Of a DNA stretch of 64,000 nucleotides, positions 1-12,433 are shown piece after piece. The notes beneath the pieces are model-generated. The model did not search any database, was not told where the DNA came from, and worked only from the letters and a program-made list of their open reading frames with translations. The stretch is from Bactrocera neohumeralis (taxonomy: Eukaryota; Arthropoda; Insecta; Diptera; Tephritidae). The DNA is taken from contig NC_065921.1 of the NCBI RefSeq assembly GCF_024586455.1, positions 41,624,574-41,688,573 of the forward strand. Direction: 5' to 3'. Each line of letters opens with the position of its first letter. Within the stretch, counting starts at the first letter, position 1. The translations under genes and the position numbers were made by a program.

Positions 1-959
1 CTCCTACACAAACTGCGACATAATCACAAATAGTTTCGGAGGTATGTGGGAGTGAGACCCCCAGCGGCTATGAGGCGCATATTTGTCAATGTTATTAATG
101 TTAATTAATAGAATGGACTTCACAACCTTGTAGCAAGCAGTTGTTGTTGTTGTGGTGTTGGTTAAAGTCGTTGAACTATTTGCGGAAGTTTACATGTGTG
201 TATGGGTGTATGAAAGGAGCAATTTACCCGCGCAGAACATGGCTGCTGACAACTGAGAAGACGTGGTGCTGGACCCAAGGAAACATTTTTGGCACTTAGC
301 GCATATCAACTAAGCTATTGCCTTTGGAGCGGTGCCGTGCGTTGGGGTTCACTTGACACCGTGTTACCGTGTTGTTGTAAACTATTTTTAAACAGTGGCG
401 GTCATAAATATTCAACGTTATGAAAACGTTAAATTTGTTTTTGGAGACGTTAGACTTGGAAAGCAGTACTAATATTAATGATAAGGATAAAGTGTGTTCA
501 CTTTTGAAGTTTTCTTATTATAGTTTTGGCATCTTTCTTGATATGTATATAAATTTTTAATGATTTTGAGCTATATTTCGGATTTAAGTGAGCTCATAAC
601 CAGAGTTCAATGGCTCAGTGACATCTCAAATGTACAATTTTTTTTTTATAAATTTAAAGCCAAACGAAAATATTAAAAAACACATTACAAAACAAACGCG
701 CTAATTTGTAAACTAAATTGACGAAATTTCAGAGAAGCTCCCTAAATGTAGATAATACTTTTCAATGTCCGACTGTCTGTATATACGCAAACTAGTCCCT
801 CAGTATTTGTGATATCGAGCTGCCATACAAACTGACTGATCAAAATCAAGTTCTTGTATACATAAATATAAACTATTTTACTCGTGAAGTATTAAGGCTT
901 CGGTGCGTCCAAAGTTAACGTTTTTTTTGTTTTAAAAACAAATAGTCTGCCGGACGATT
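1..959. other. Gene-less AT-rich flank
   Basis: No ORF or exon with recognisable coding character was found. Apart from repeat copy A1 (about 735-940) only AT-rich sequence and homopolymer runs are seen. It may be intronic or intergenic to something outside the window. Confidence 0.5.
735..940 (-). repeat. Dispersed repeat family A, copy 1 (inverted, internally deleted)
   Basis: Read on the minus strand, this stretch has the phrase order of the copies at about 11.24, 39.53 and 59.34 kb: an 'aagaacttgattttgatc' block, 'gtcagtttgtatggcagct', 'gatatc', 'gagggactagtttgcgtat' and 'atacagacag'. The middle portion is shorter than in the other copies. It holds no ORF. It is probably part of the non-coding end of a transposable element; the family name is not assigned. 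Confidence 0.6.
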
Positions 960-2430
960 TGATCCAGAGTGATTACCACTGGGTTAAGAAAGCTGGGTCA
1001 AGCTAGCAAAAAGCGAGGACTGTTGGAAAGAATACAAAGATCTTCTAAGGAACTATAAGAAGTTGGTGAGCAGGACAAAACGAGAATCCTGGAAAAGCTT
1101 TTGTAGTGGATTTGAAAACACCAACGAATATTATCCATTCTAATTCGCGAAAGTAGCAGAGAGTAGACGGAGAACTACCAGGACTCATTGAAAGACTTAG
1201 TCAGTGTGCACTTCCAAGCTGTATGGACGCGGTAAGTCCTAGCTACGAAGGGAGTAGTGCGGTAAACGTTCCCAAACACATCTTTATGGAGACCTATACA
1301 AATCTCCCGTAATGGACAAGATTATTCCAGCAATGCTACAGAATGCACTCTGTTTATCCGTGCCATGACAAGATCTGGAGTTGAACCCGGAGAATACAGA
1401 TCTGCTTGTGTTCACAAGAAAGAACAAATTTTCTCTATGGAGGTTCCCTTCGATAAATGGGACACAACTCTCTCGCAAGGAACGCACCAACTATCTTGGG
1501 GTAGTCTTGAACAGCAAACTGCTGTGGAAGCGCAGCGTGGAAAATCTGCGGAACGACTACTGGCAGCAGGAGAATATATATATAGAACCTTCGGGCAAAG
1601 CTCGGTGGATAATGGCGATTGGGCAAACACCAACTAAATGATTCCTTTTTTCAACTGGAAAAGAAGGTTCACAGTAGTAGTAGCGGAGCTGGCCTCTAAT
1701 GCACCTGCAGGCAGTTCCAGAGTCAACATCTACGTAGGCAGCCAAGCAGCAATCAAGGCAGTAACCTCATATCGCATATCGGACAGAAGTGTCTTGGGGA
1801 GCAGGGAAGCAGTGGAAAGTGTTGCCAGAAGCAAGAAGCTTCACTTCTGCAGGGTCCCAGGCCTCAAGGGCATCGAGGGCAATGAAATAGTGCACGAGAT
1901 TGCCAAGAATGGTGTACGGCTAACATGCGAAAACGTGATCAACATTGGGAAACCCATGCATTGTCTATACGACAATCTCAGCAGAAGCATGGTAAAGAAT
2001 ATAAAATAAAGAAGCTGAGTGCAAAAGTCATGTGCAAAACGGTAGATCGGAAGTACCCAAAATTCCTATTTGCACTCGATAAAAGAGACTGTAGGAACAT
2101 GCCCACTGTCTGGTGGCGACACATCCCAACAGAATGGGGCTGACAGATCAAGAAGACTGCAGGAAATGTCTAGAGCAGGGCACCAGGGGAACAATGGAGC
2201 ATCTTTTGAGCAATTGTCCGGCATTGGCAAGACCACGCTGTAAGCATCTAGGGTCCCCACGGTATGATACACTGGAGGAGGTACCGATAGTGAGGCCCCA
2301 GAGTCTGTTAAAATTCGCGTCAAGAGCAGGGATTCTAAAGGATGACTCCTTCTTTTCGACTTAGCAACTGAACTCTATCTGGTATCTCAAAGGGCCAAAA
2401 CTAGTCTATGCCTGGCTTATTGGCCTACCA
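960..2430 (+). mobile_element. Broken non-LTR retrotransposon with RNase H domain (LOA/I/R1-like LINE)
   Basis: Translated in pieces, this region shows a fragment before the RT domain (YKDLLRNYKKLVSRTKRESW), then a jump to the region after the RT catalytic centre (NPENTDLLVFTRK, YLGVVLNSKL), an RNase H-like segment (VNIYVGSQAAIKA ... VPGLKGIEGNEIVHEIAKNG, about 1695-1930), and a C-terminal Cys/His-type stretch (CRKCLEQG...MEHLLSNCP, about 2150-2220). The YxDD RT core is missing, so there is a large internal deletion plus stops and frameshifts. The 3' end reads through 'tggcttattggcctaccagattaacctaatc', shared in inverted form by the copy at 59.6 kb. RNase H downstream of RT is typical of the I, LOA and R1/Jockey-allied groups; exact clade unproven. 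Confidence 0.75.
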
Positions 2431-2499
2431 GATTAACCTAATCTAAGAAAGCTACCGAGTATGGCAAAATTCTGAAAACTCGCTTAACCCAATTATGCT

Positions 2500-2790
2500 A
2501 CTAAAAACCGTTATTTGTTAAAGTTCAGACAAATTCGTCTAATTGGTATAATTGGACTTTTGAACCCTAAAGAGCCAATATCACTGGTAAGCCAAAATAT
2601 GCAAGTAAAAACAGTAATTTTTTAAATTACAGTTAGTCAAGGTAGTTGCCACCACATAAAAAATTTAAATATTAATTTTTGAACTTAATTGCCAACACCA
2701 AATTTAAAAAACTCAATTTCAAGCCAAAATATGCAATCCAAAACCGTTATTTTTTAGATTCTCGTTCATTTTAGGCGCCACTGTATGCAA
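2500..2790. repeat. Imperfect tandem repeat (period about 130 bp)
   Basis: The phrase 'agccaaaatatgcaa' followed by an 'aaaac(c)g/agttattttttaaatt'-like block occurs at about 2592 and 2723, with a third partial unit ('aaaaaccgttatttgttaaa') at about 2505. There is no coding potential. It directly follows the LINE 3' end. Confidence 0.5.
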
Positions 2791-3138
2791 TGTGCTCTGC
2801 AGGACGAGCTTTACACAAACTATCTTTCTTCGTACAAACATGCTACATAAGTAGTTATTCCATTCGGTTATGACGCCTGAATGTAGGCCACGTGATTTAT
2901 GATGAAAATTCTACTTAAAATTTAGCAACACCCGCAAAAGGCCAATCCATTATCCATGCAAATTAATTTAAAAATGTAGCAATGTGAAACATTTTTGACA
3001 TTAAAATTTTTCCAAAACTTTTTTAATTGAATTTCAATTAGTGAAGGATATTAAAATATTACTGAATTTACCGTAATACGCTTTAGATTATGTAGAAATG
3101 GCGCCTAAACTTTCAATATTTATGGGGACATAAAAATT

Positions 3139-3139
<1 letters not shown>

Positions 3140-3174
<35 letters not shown>
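3140..3174. repeat. (CA)n(TA)n microsatellite
   Basis: Uninterrupted ACACAC... followed by ATATAT... dinucleotide tracts. Confidence 0.9.
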
Positions 3175-6100
3175 GCATATAGTATGTCATTCACATTTCG
3201 TCACATTTCGTGCATGCCGTTATGATTTTCCCACGCAAAAAGGCAAAAAACAAAGGCCGACCAATAACCCATTCAATCATGCGCCTCAGCGCTCGTTCAC
3301 ATTCATTGGAACAGACCTACACACATTCCTAAGCGTCTATTAATGTCATTTCGTCTTATTCTATTTTAGACGAGCAGAAAAAAGGAAGAAATGCTGAATT
3401 GTTTTTGAAATAAAAAATAAGCTCACTCACCAATTAAGAGTTCCAAAGCACTCAAGTGCCTTCGAGTGGAGTGTTTGTTGCGGCGCACTCAGTAACTGTG
3501 CAACAACAACAGCAATACGCCGGCGTTGTCTGGAACAATTAGAAGCTATTACAAAGTGCGACGATGATTAGACGACGCCAAAACAACAACAACAAGAGCA
3601 ACCAATTGCGGCTGAGGTTCAAGGTGCTCATATACTCGCATAAATATATAAGTGAGTGTCTTGGTGTACATATGTATGTATGGGCTTGTAGCACTTGTCT
3701 GTCTGACCGTCTGCTTGCCTCTGCCTCGTGGGCTGTGTGCTCGCTTGTAGGCGCGCCAATGGCACACACGTACGCCTGCTGTTGGGCTGCGCGTGTGGGT
3801 GGTTTGGGCTGGATACGCTGTCGCTCTGATATGAGTGTGTTTGTGTGTATGTTTGTATGTGTGCAGGCCGCTTCGTTGATGTAATCAAAATTGAAAGTAA
3901 TTTAACAGAATTTCTTATTTAATTCGTTGGCTTTTGAAAAGACTTTTGTTGTTGTTGATTTTTATTTCATCTGCTTGTGTGTATACACTTCTACAGTTGT
4001 TGTTGTTATTGTTATTGCTATTTCTCAATATCTTTACGATTTCTGTGTATTCAATTGCAATTCAATTGCAAATCAAATAAAATTCCGTAACGTGCTGACG
4101 GACGACGCGTTCGAGCAGCGGCGAGATAGCGCCCGTTTTAACGGTTAGATAAATACACGGACAAATACACAAGTAGAAGAGCAAGATTACACCGTAAAAT
4201 GCACAGCAACACTCAGCACTTGTTACAATATTTTTTTTTTATTTTATTCTATTTGTATTTATGTATGTATGTATTGTATACAAGTTTTTAACAAATTTTT
4301 ATTGTTTATCCTTAAATTCTATTTACTTTGTCTTTTTGATTTTATTTTCCTGTTTTATTGTAATTAAATTAGCTTTTATTATTTTCCATTCATTGAAATG
4401 CTACTTGTGGCATCTTCTCGCGTTTTGTATTTGCTTTTATTGTATCTGTTGATTTTATTTGCTTTTGATTAAGGTCAGTTCAGTAGCTCACACAATTTCA
4501 TTTTTATTTTTTTGCTTACTTCTTAATTGTATTTTTTATTGTTGCTTTTCGCTGGGTAATGGAAATTCTATAAAGTAACTGCTGCCAAGACACTCACACA
4601 AACATATATGTTTTTTGTCGTTTTTGCGCTCATATGGATATTGAATAAGTGATTTGTACTATAAAAGTGAAGAAGAAAAATTTTAATTTAGTTATTTGCG
4701 ATTTTTATTATTTCCTGAAGACGGCTAAATATATTGTTTGCGTAGATATTTTATCACTTAGCCGGCTTCATGACGAGATTTTTATTTTTTATAAGGTCTA
4801 ATATAGCGGAAAATATTTTTTAAATGTTGCTCGGTAATTTTGTTTTTAATTTAGCGAGTTTCATACAAAGATGCACGCAAACACACAGATTTTCATAACT
4901 TTAGCACAATATTTTTATATATATTTTTAAATTAGTTTAGCATAATTGAAGTTAAATTTTTTTATCTTCATAAAACTCATTCCCATAACACATTCAATAA
5001 TATTAATATTTTTAAGTCATAAATTGAGCTTAAAAGCTTGAAGCTATGATGAACATAACCTCACTTACTTAACTTAACTTACTTATTTACTCTAAGGTGA
5101 ATGAAATGAAAAACAAATAAAAAAAACTTACTTTAAGAAACTATACCTAATCCCAACTCTCGTTTTCGAATGAAATTATATTATACTCAGATCTAAAAAT
5201 TTTACAAGTTTAAGAATACATGCTCAACAAAAGAAAGAAAAAATTTGTTTGAATTAATTTCGCAGTTTACAGCTTCAAATGTTAAGCCGTTGACCGCAAG
5301 AATCAACGGTCATAATTTTCAAAAATCGATTTTGTTTTCTACATTTCTTAAAGTATAATATCTTAGAAATATTCTCTGGAAATTTTAAGTAAATCCGACT
5401 AGTTTTCGAGTTATTCGATAACTGGGGAAGGTATCTCAGCGCTCTGAACCTAGAGTGTAAAACTTCAAATGTAAGCTGTAGCTTTTTGTAAGCATGAAAA
5501 ACTAGTGTCTGACAAGGGCTTTTTTGTGACTTTATTTGTTTAATATTTAAAAAATTAACTGAGGGTTTTATGCTAAAAACTGAAAAAAAAATGTTTGAAG
5601 GCGCTATTTTATTAATTTAAAAAAAGCTTCGATTAGACACTAGATTATCTACAGATTAATAAAACAAATTATTTGTCCGATTGAATTTAGATGAAAATTC
5701 AATGATTAGGAACACAACAAAGAGCTTCAATTGAAACTAAATCAACAAAAACAGCCTTTACTTAATTTTTTTTTAATTTTTGTCTAGTGAAATCGAAATC
5801 GTATTTAATGATGCTTTTATAAAATAAAAAAATGTCTGCAAAAAAAAATAAAACGTTCTTTTTTTTCATATCTCTGACTATAGCTAACCACTTAAAAAAT
5901 TTTACTTCAAATCATAAAAGCTTCGATGAGAAAGAAGGGTTTTTCCAATATAAAAAAGTTATCGAAAATACTTGTGAAACCTTTCTAAACCAGTGGGACA
6001 GAATTGTAATCAAAGATCAGCTGTTTTGCCAACTGGCTACGAAAACAGTGTTGTTAACTTTAGTGCTTAAAGTGAACGCAGACTTCTACTTACTTGAAAA

Positions 6101-9100
6101 TTAAGGTAAATTAAAACGAAATAATTTTTGCACCAATTTATACGACCTCAGCTTTTCATTTAAAAACTCTCATATCCAATAATGTAGTTTCACATGTTTA
6201 GCCGACGGCTGTATTATAAATTACGGTTGACTGCTGGAAAAAATCACATTGGTCAAGCTATTTTCCTATTTACTTTATTTGTGGATTTTCTATTTACATA
6301 TGCAATAAAACTTTGGATTACACGCAAATATTTTCAAATATATGTATTTTTTCTGTTTGTTGTGAGAACTACAACAACAAAATTAAAAAAAAAAAAAATA
6401 AGTTCGGTAAAAAAAATAATTAGTTAAAGAATTAATTTGTGGCTTTAGTGTAAAATTTCCCTTCAATTATGCTTTTAGCTTGTTTATAATACCGACAGAG
6501 TTGGTAACACGTCAATTTTGTATTTGCAAATTGGCGTAAGGAAGTAATAAAACATAATATTTGTTTATTAAGTTCAACTTCCACTAATAATTGAATTTTA
6601 CAATGTAGCATATTTACAATGCATTAATTTAATAGCGCACTATTGCCTTCATAATATAGAACGTTAAATTTGAACGCCGCTTTTCAATCAATTTGGCTGT
6701 TTTACATCATATTCAAAGGCATAACCACATCACTCAGTTAATTAAAAGCACCAATGCATATTCAAATAAATAAAACGCACAATAATAGTCAAATAATAAA
6801 AACACTATGCATTCAAAGAGAAACTAAAAGTATACAATTCGTGGAGCGTACAAAGCATTAGCGGCGGCACATTGTTTATAATACACAGTAATTTATTACA
6901 CTTTACCACTCACTGATTTCGGATATTAATTTTGAATATGAACGCATATAAAAGTGCACAATGAATTTTCAAATACATATATTAAAAAGCAACTGAACGA
7001 AATGTTAGGACAAATAGATTTGTGCGGAAATTCCAATGAATAAACGCAAACGAAAGCCACGTGCAAATATAATCGAAGCGGCGGGTATGGAAGCACACGG
7101 AATCCTCAGGTTATTAGTTGTTCATGAGTATTGTAAAAACTACAAGTGTGGTTGCATTCGTGCAACACTTCAAAATCCAGATGCCCTAATGCAAAGTGAT
7201 GTTTTTCCAATGGCAACAGTGCAATAACAAGGTAGCGGGTGGATGAGACGCTGTGCTCATGACAGTGCGCTGACAATGTACAGCGCTGCTGGCATTGTAA
7301 ACGGGCAGAAAGTAAACAATTTCATATGCATTTGTGAAATGCGCGCAAACACATAACACATGCATAGTTGTTATTCGATCATATTTTCAAATTCGAGCGA
7401 GTCTACATTGCCTGCATTGGCCAACGAAGTTAGCATTACTTGTTAAATAAATTAGATTTATAGTTAGATAGCAGCAGGGCAATGATAAAAGGAATTTTCG
7501 CCAACAGCGTAATTTGTTTCGGACACTACAGGTAAAGTGATAACGATAATGTCAGCAACATCTCAAAATAATAGTGGAGGTGAGACTTATCTTTTTCCGT
7601 AGACAATAAATAAATTTTGTGAAAAAAAAAAATTTAATGTGCAAACTGAGAATATATTAGTAGTGTATTTATACATATGTACATTGTGTGAGAATTCATT
7701 TGACCAGAAAATAAGTGATAAATTCGTTCACACATACTTGAAGCAGTCGCAGAGTAAGAGAATGTTAATGGAATAATTAAGCAAATCGGCTAAAAAGTTA
7801 AATTTTCAAAACAAATATCTCCATTCCCAAGATATTTGATTATATGTAAAGGAGACTGGATCTGGATATTGATGGATACTGCCAAAAACAGTCAACTCGG
7901 CACTTTAGAAGCCATTTGAGTAACGTTGTATGGCGCTAAAACCACAGAAGTTTAACGGTTACTGAAACATACTATCACAATTTAGCTTAAAGCGATAATA
8001 AGTCACTTAATATTGTATAAACTCGCTTTTAGCGTTAAATCTATTTGATACAAATAATAAAAAGATGTAAAATTCCCTGATTTAGTTAAAAAAAAACGGT
8101 ATATAACCGCAGTACTGATAAACATATTATATGAACACACAGCTATGTAGGTCATTTGCTTTGAGACCTTAATCACACAAGTTAACGAAGTCAGGAGTAC
8201 GACTAAAGCAGCATTTTGGACAGGTTATAACACTCTTTCCGTGAAATACACTTATTTTGAAACCGGTACGCAAATAACGCTTTTCTGAGGTTAACGCACC
8301 AAACTTCTAACCGTGTTTTACCAACAATCATTATAATTTATTATTTTGTTTTAATGAAATTATTCAGTGATGGGATTTTGGTGAGTGCGTAATTTAAAAG
8401 CTCTTCGTACCCTAATTAATATTTTCGGAATTGTGCGCACAGCACAGTAGAAACTTTTCTTGAACTGAAATATTTAAATAATTCCCGCAGCGCGCACAAC
8501 GATTTATTTTATATTTTTAAAAAACTGAAATGTTATTAGCAGCTAAGAATTTTTATTGCTTCGCACCTTTAACCAGATACTAATCTAAATTATTTAATGG
8601 TTTTTTTCATCCTCAGCACTTTCACTAGATCATCCAAATTCGCACTTCACACATGTATGCGAAGTTATTATGAAATAAACATACCACGAAAATACCACAA
8701 AAAATTATACATATATGTATGTATATACATATGTATACATTTTGCTACGTAACTGAACGGGTTAGCGTGCAAGTGGAAAGTCAATGCCTTAACATTTTAG
8801 CGTATTCTCATTATTGCTCAAACGAGTGCGGGTGCGGGCGTTGAGTGATGACCTCGTCGACCAGCTGACTGTCTAGTGATCACCGCTCGGCACCGCCTGC
8901 CTATTGATAAAGCATTGTATGGTTCCAAAGCAAGATGCGCGCGCTGCTATCACAAATGTAATTTGCACTAATATTTTATTACTTAGAATAATAATATCGC
9001 CGGCATAGCTGAGAAACACAATCATACATAAGATAATACATTTCTCATACAATTAATTAATTTTCTTCGTTGTACATTATATTTTTCTTTCCAATTCACT

Positions 9101-11214
9101 TTTTATGCAATGCTAAAAATTTTCGTCATAATCTTTTCGGGAATTCCTTTTTTACTGCACATTTTTACACACATTCACTGTATTTTCTTATTATTTATTT
9201 TTTAATAATTACTTTTTTTTTGTTTCAATGCACCAGTGGGTACTCCCTTCATAAGTTATTTGAACGATTCAATCCAAGTAGATATCACACATCTGACGAC
9301 GAGGCAAGCACAAACACGCGAAGATAACAAGAATGAAATCAGAGGACTTAACACGATGCAAAACAGAACGAGAATGAACTGAAATTTTCGATATTGTGGG
9401 CGCATGAAATTCGCCCAATTTCGTCTTGTTTTGATTACGTGCTTTCTTTGCATGTGTTCTTTTGACATTTCTTCGCTCAGCTGTCAGTAACAGTGCTGCC
9501 AACACTTGCAGACAATTACTAATTGAAAGGGAAAACGTTTATGTAGAAGTGCCGGAAAAGGGCATTCATTATAACACGGTGCTAGATATTTAGTAAGGAC
9601 CCTATATTTATGCTATTTGTATTGTTTGTTGGTGATAAGACGAATTTTTAATTACTGTTTTAATTATCAGTGTATTTATTTAGGTTTTACATTTTATAGC
9701 AATTTGGAAAATATTTGTTTTGTTATACTCCAATTTTTATATGAAATTACTAACAATCATACCATCTAATCATAAGATCGCTCAAAAATAATACAACTTG
9801 AGTTATTCTTTTATCCTTTTTAAATTATTTGTACAAGAGATAATGCTGTGGACTTAAGTACAAAGTAATATCAAAGTCGCAATAAATTGATTTCGAAAGA
9901 TTTTCGCTTTATTTCAAAAATTTTTATTAAAAAAAAAATAAATGTTTGTTAGACAATTCTCTAGAATGCTAAGACTTCTAGTTAAACAAATAATAATAAT
10001 TTTAGATGCCAATACTAACTTGACGGTGCGATTGATAAAGCTATGAGTTTTTTTATTATACTTTAGTAGTAACTGCACTCACAGCGTTGTGTAAAGACAA
10101 ATAAAACACTTCTCACCATAGAATTGAATTGCATTAAAAGACCCGTTTTATTTTTGTTTTTCTAATCACTATAATTTAATGCGAACCGAATACAATTTGC
10201 TAGCGACCGCTCACCGCAAAAATCCGAAAGGAACTGTCTCGAATTAAATCCAACTAGAACTGCAGTAGTCAAGTTTTTATGCGTTCCTTGCTGCATATGT
10301 GATAGCAAAACAAAAAGGATTCGGCAAGCAGTGCGCAGGATCAACAAATAATATTCGCCGCAAAAAACACTTTGTTTGCAACTTCGTATTTAGAAAACAA
10401 CTTCATAAGGAAAGTAAACATGCTACTAATTTGTTCAAAACATAGCACACATTGCAAATTACGTTTTTCCAAATGGCCTAGACATTATACCGCTCTTGTA
10501 TGACAATTAGCGCTAATTCAAAAAAATTATGTGACAATTATACAGTTATAACTGCACGCGTTTGGTGAAGGATAAAAGTAAACATGCCGTGAGCACATGA
10601 CATCCAAAAAGCACGTGCTCTCCAATTCCATTTTGTCGCAAAATATTGCTCCACTTTAGCGCGCGACCTAAACATACGCGCACACACATATACACATTCA
10701 TAAGGTGGCCCCAATAACTATCATTCCACCGCGTGTTCGATTTGTTGCGCTTTCGTTGTGGACATAAACACACACATACATATGTACATATTTTGAAAAG
10801 TTTTTTTGTATTGTGTTCCCTTTTTCTTGTTTTGGTCGTGTTGCTCCTTTCCACGGCGTGACCTACCTCAACTTGGACGCTTGTTGTGAAAAAAGTTTGC
10901 TTGCAAATTTCGCATGGTACTTATACATATGTATGTATGTATGTACTTATTTGACACTATATATGTACATACATATACATATGTATGGGTATGTTACAGT
11001 CATGTGTACAAGGAAATGCTTCTTTTCCGCTTAAAACTATTTTAAGCGAAGGACTTGCAAGGAGTGCAAGTTAATCGATTTGAAATTGCATAACCGCGAT
11101 ATAAATACAACATTTAAGAGTTCAGCAACTTGTCCGCTTGCTTTAAAATTATTATTCACATACACTCGTAGGGATTTATGGATCTATAAAAAAAAATCAA
11201 GCAAAAATATTAAT

Positions 11215-11670
11215 TTCGGTCAGTTTGTAAGGCAGCTACATATGTATATGCTATAGTTGTCCGATTTGAACAATTTTTGCGGAGAATAAAGCAATGCCTT
11301 GAATAATAATTTATGCTAAAATTATTGAAAATTAAAAAGTTATCCCTGAAGGTCTTGAGTTTGATCGGACAGTGTGTAGCAGCTTTTTTATAATTTTCCG
11401 ATATCGGCGGTTTCGACAAATGAGCGACTTCTTGGGAAGAAAAGAATGTGCGCAAAATTTCATATCGATATCTCAAAAACTGAAGGACTGGTTTGCGTAT
11501 ACATATACAGACAGACAGACGAACAAGACTAAATTGACTCAGCTCGTTACGGTAATTCATATACATACATACATATAGCATGTATAAACTTTATAAGGTC
11601 TTCAGCGTTTCCTTATGGGTGTTACAATCCGCGTAGCAAACTTATTTTATAATGTACATATATATAATAA
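11215..11670 (+). repeat. Dispersed repeat family A, copy 2 (longest copy)
   Basis: The copy contains, in order, a 'ggtcagtttgtaaggcagct' block, 'ttgtccgatttgaacaattt', 'gatatcggcggtttcgacaa', 'atgagcgacttcttggga', 'ttcatatcgatatctcaaaa', 'tatacagacagacagac', 'aaattgactcagctcgt' and 'gcgtttccttatgggtgtta'. The same series recurs at about 39.53 kb (+) and 59.34 kb (+) and inverted at 0.74 kb. No protein is encoded. It is likely the non-coding end of a retroelement or a non-autonomous element. Confidence 0.65.
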
Positions 11671-12339
11671 GAGCATATGATATGACGTTCCGATTCCTAC
11701 CTTCACGACTCCACCGTTTTCGCTTTCAGTTATTATGCGCAAATGACGTCATAACTACTAAAATATGCACAAACAACAAGGTCGCGCAGTTTTTAACAAT
11801 TCGACATTTACAAGCACAAAGAAACATACATACTTGTGTGCTTATAAAGTATTACTTCATCTCTGGTTCTTAGTTTTAGTGACGGAGTGTCTTCCGTACA
11901 TCTATTACATATATTTAACCGGCAAGAGTTAAAACATTCACATGGAAACATTCAATAGCAGTTACCTTACATAAAAAACGCGCTAATAATCCTTGCAAAC
12001 GCTTTGTCCTTAGAGCGTCTTGGCCGGATATACTTTTGAGACATTACGGTTAGGTTAAACCGTCTGCCTTTCTATAGAAAATATGCTATGCTATGTATAA
12101 TGATTGCGGAAGAATTAAAATATTAAACTTATTGACTTTTATATTAATATAAAATTAAAAATATACAGGTTCAAAAATAATTACAAATTTACTTTTCCTT
12201 CCTCACAAAATGCTTCAAATTCCATTATTGGCGGTAATTTTTCAATGTTGCTCTAAAAACAATGTTATGTCAAAATCCCTTTCTTAAGGGCCCGTTTATT
12301 GTGAATATAAATTTAGCGTGTATAGAAGAAGAGCTCACA

Positions 12340-12433
12340 ATAATTTCAAACAGCATCAAAAAATCGATATAGCAGAACGAAATTCTTGATGTGAAAAGAA
12401 TATCTATTTTCCGCGCGTAGGTAGTGCACAAAA
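12340..12433 (+). promoter_or_regulatory. Proximal promoter/5' UTR of Xpc with a DRE-like ATCGATA
   Basis: The 95 bp before the ATG contain ATCGATAT (12363-12370), seven of eight matches to the Drosophila DRE (TATCGATA) used by DREF on replication and repair genes. No TATA box is obvious, as expected of a housekeeping promoter. The start codon has the fly-type leader CACAAAAATG. The transcription start itself is not located. Confidence 0.4.

Larger units (their letters stand above)
2791..12339. other. About 9.5 kb without a recognisable gene
   Basis: The sequence is AT-rich with short accidental ORFs only. Items seen: a (CA)n(TA)n microsatellite at 3140-3174; a CAA-rich GC-richer patch at 3480-3610 and a GT-rich patch at 3650-3870 that could be untranslated exon or promoter sequence; a GC-richer patch at 8820-8920; a patch with CAGCTGTCA and TGCCAAC at 9478-9505; many ACATATGTATGTA tracts (8700-8745, 10920-10990); and repeat copy A2 near 11.2-11.7 kb. 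A 63-codon ORF at 7036-7227 (Lys/Arg-rich start) was not recognised as any family. Splicing of a larger gene across this region cannot be excluded. Confidence 0.4.

Noticed and set aside
3539..3769. Minus-strand ORF with a hydrophobic NWLLLLLLFW run
   Set aside because: The hydrophobic run is the antisense of a CAA repeat. Signal-peptide appearance is a composition artefact.
5832..6104. 90-codon plus-strand ORF with MSAKKNKTFFFF start
   Set aside because: AT-rich, no family recognised, no flanking splice or promoter signals. Consistent with chance.
7036..7227. 63-codon ORF starting MNKRKRKPRANII
   Set aside because: Looks slightly coding-like but no family, no neighbours and no RNA evidence. 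Too short to call.
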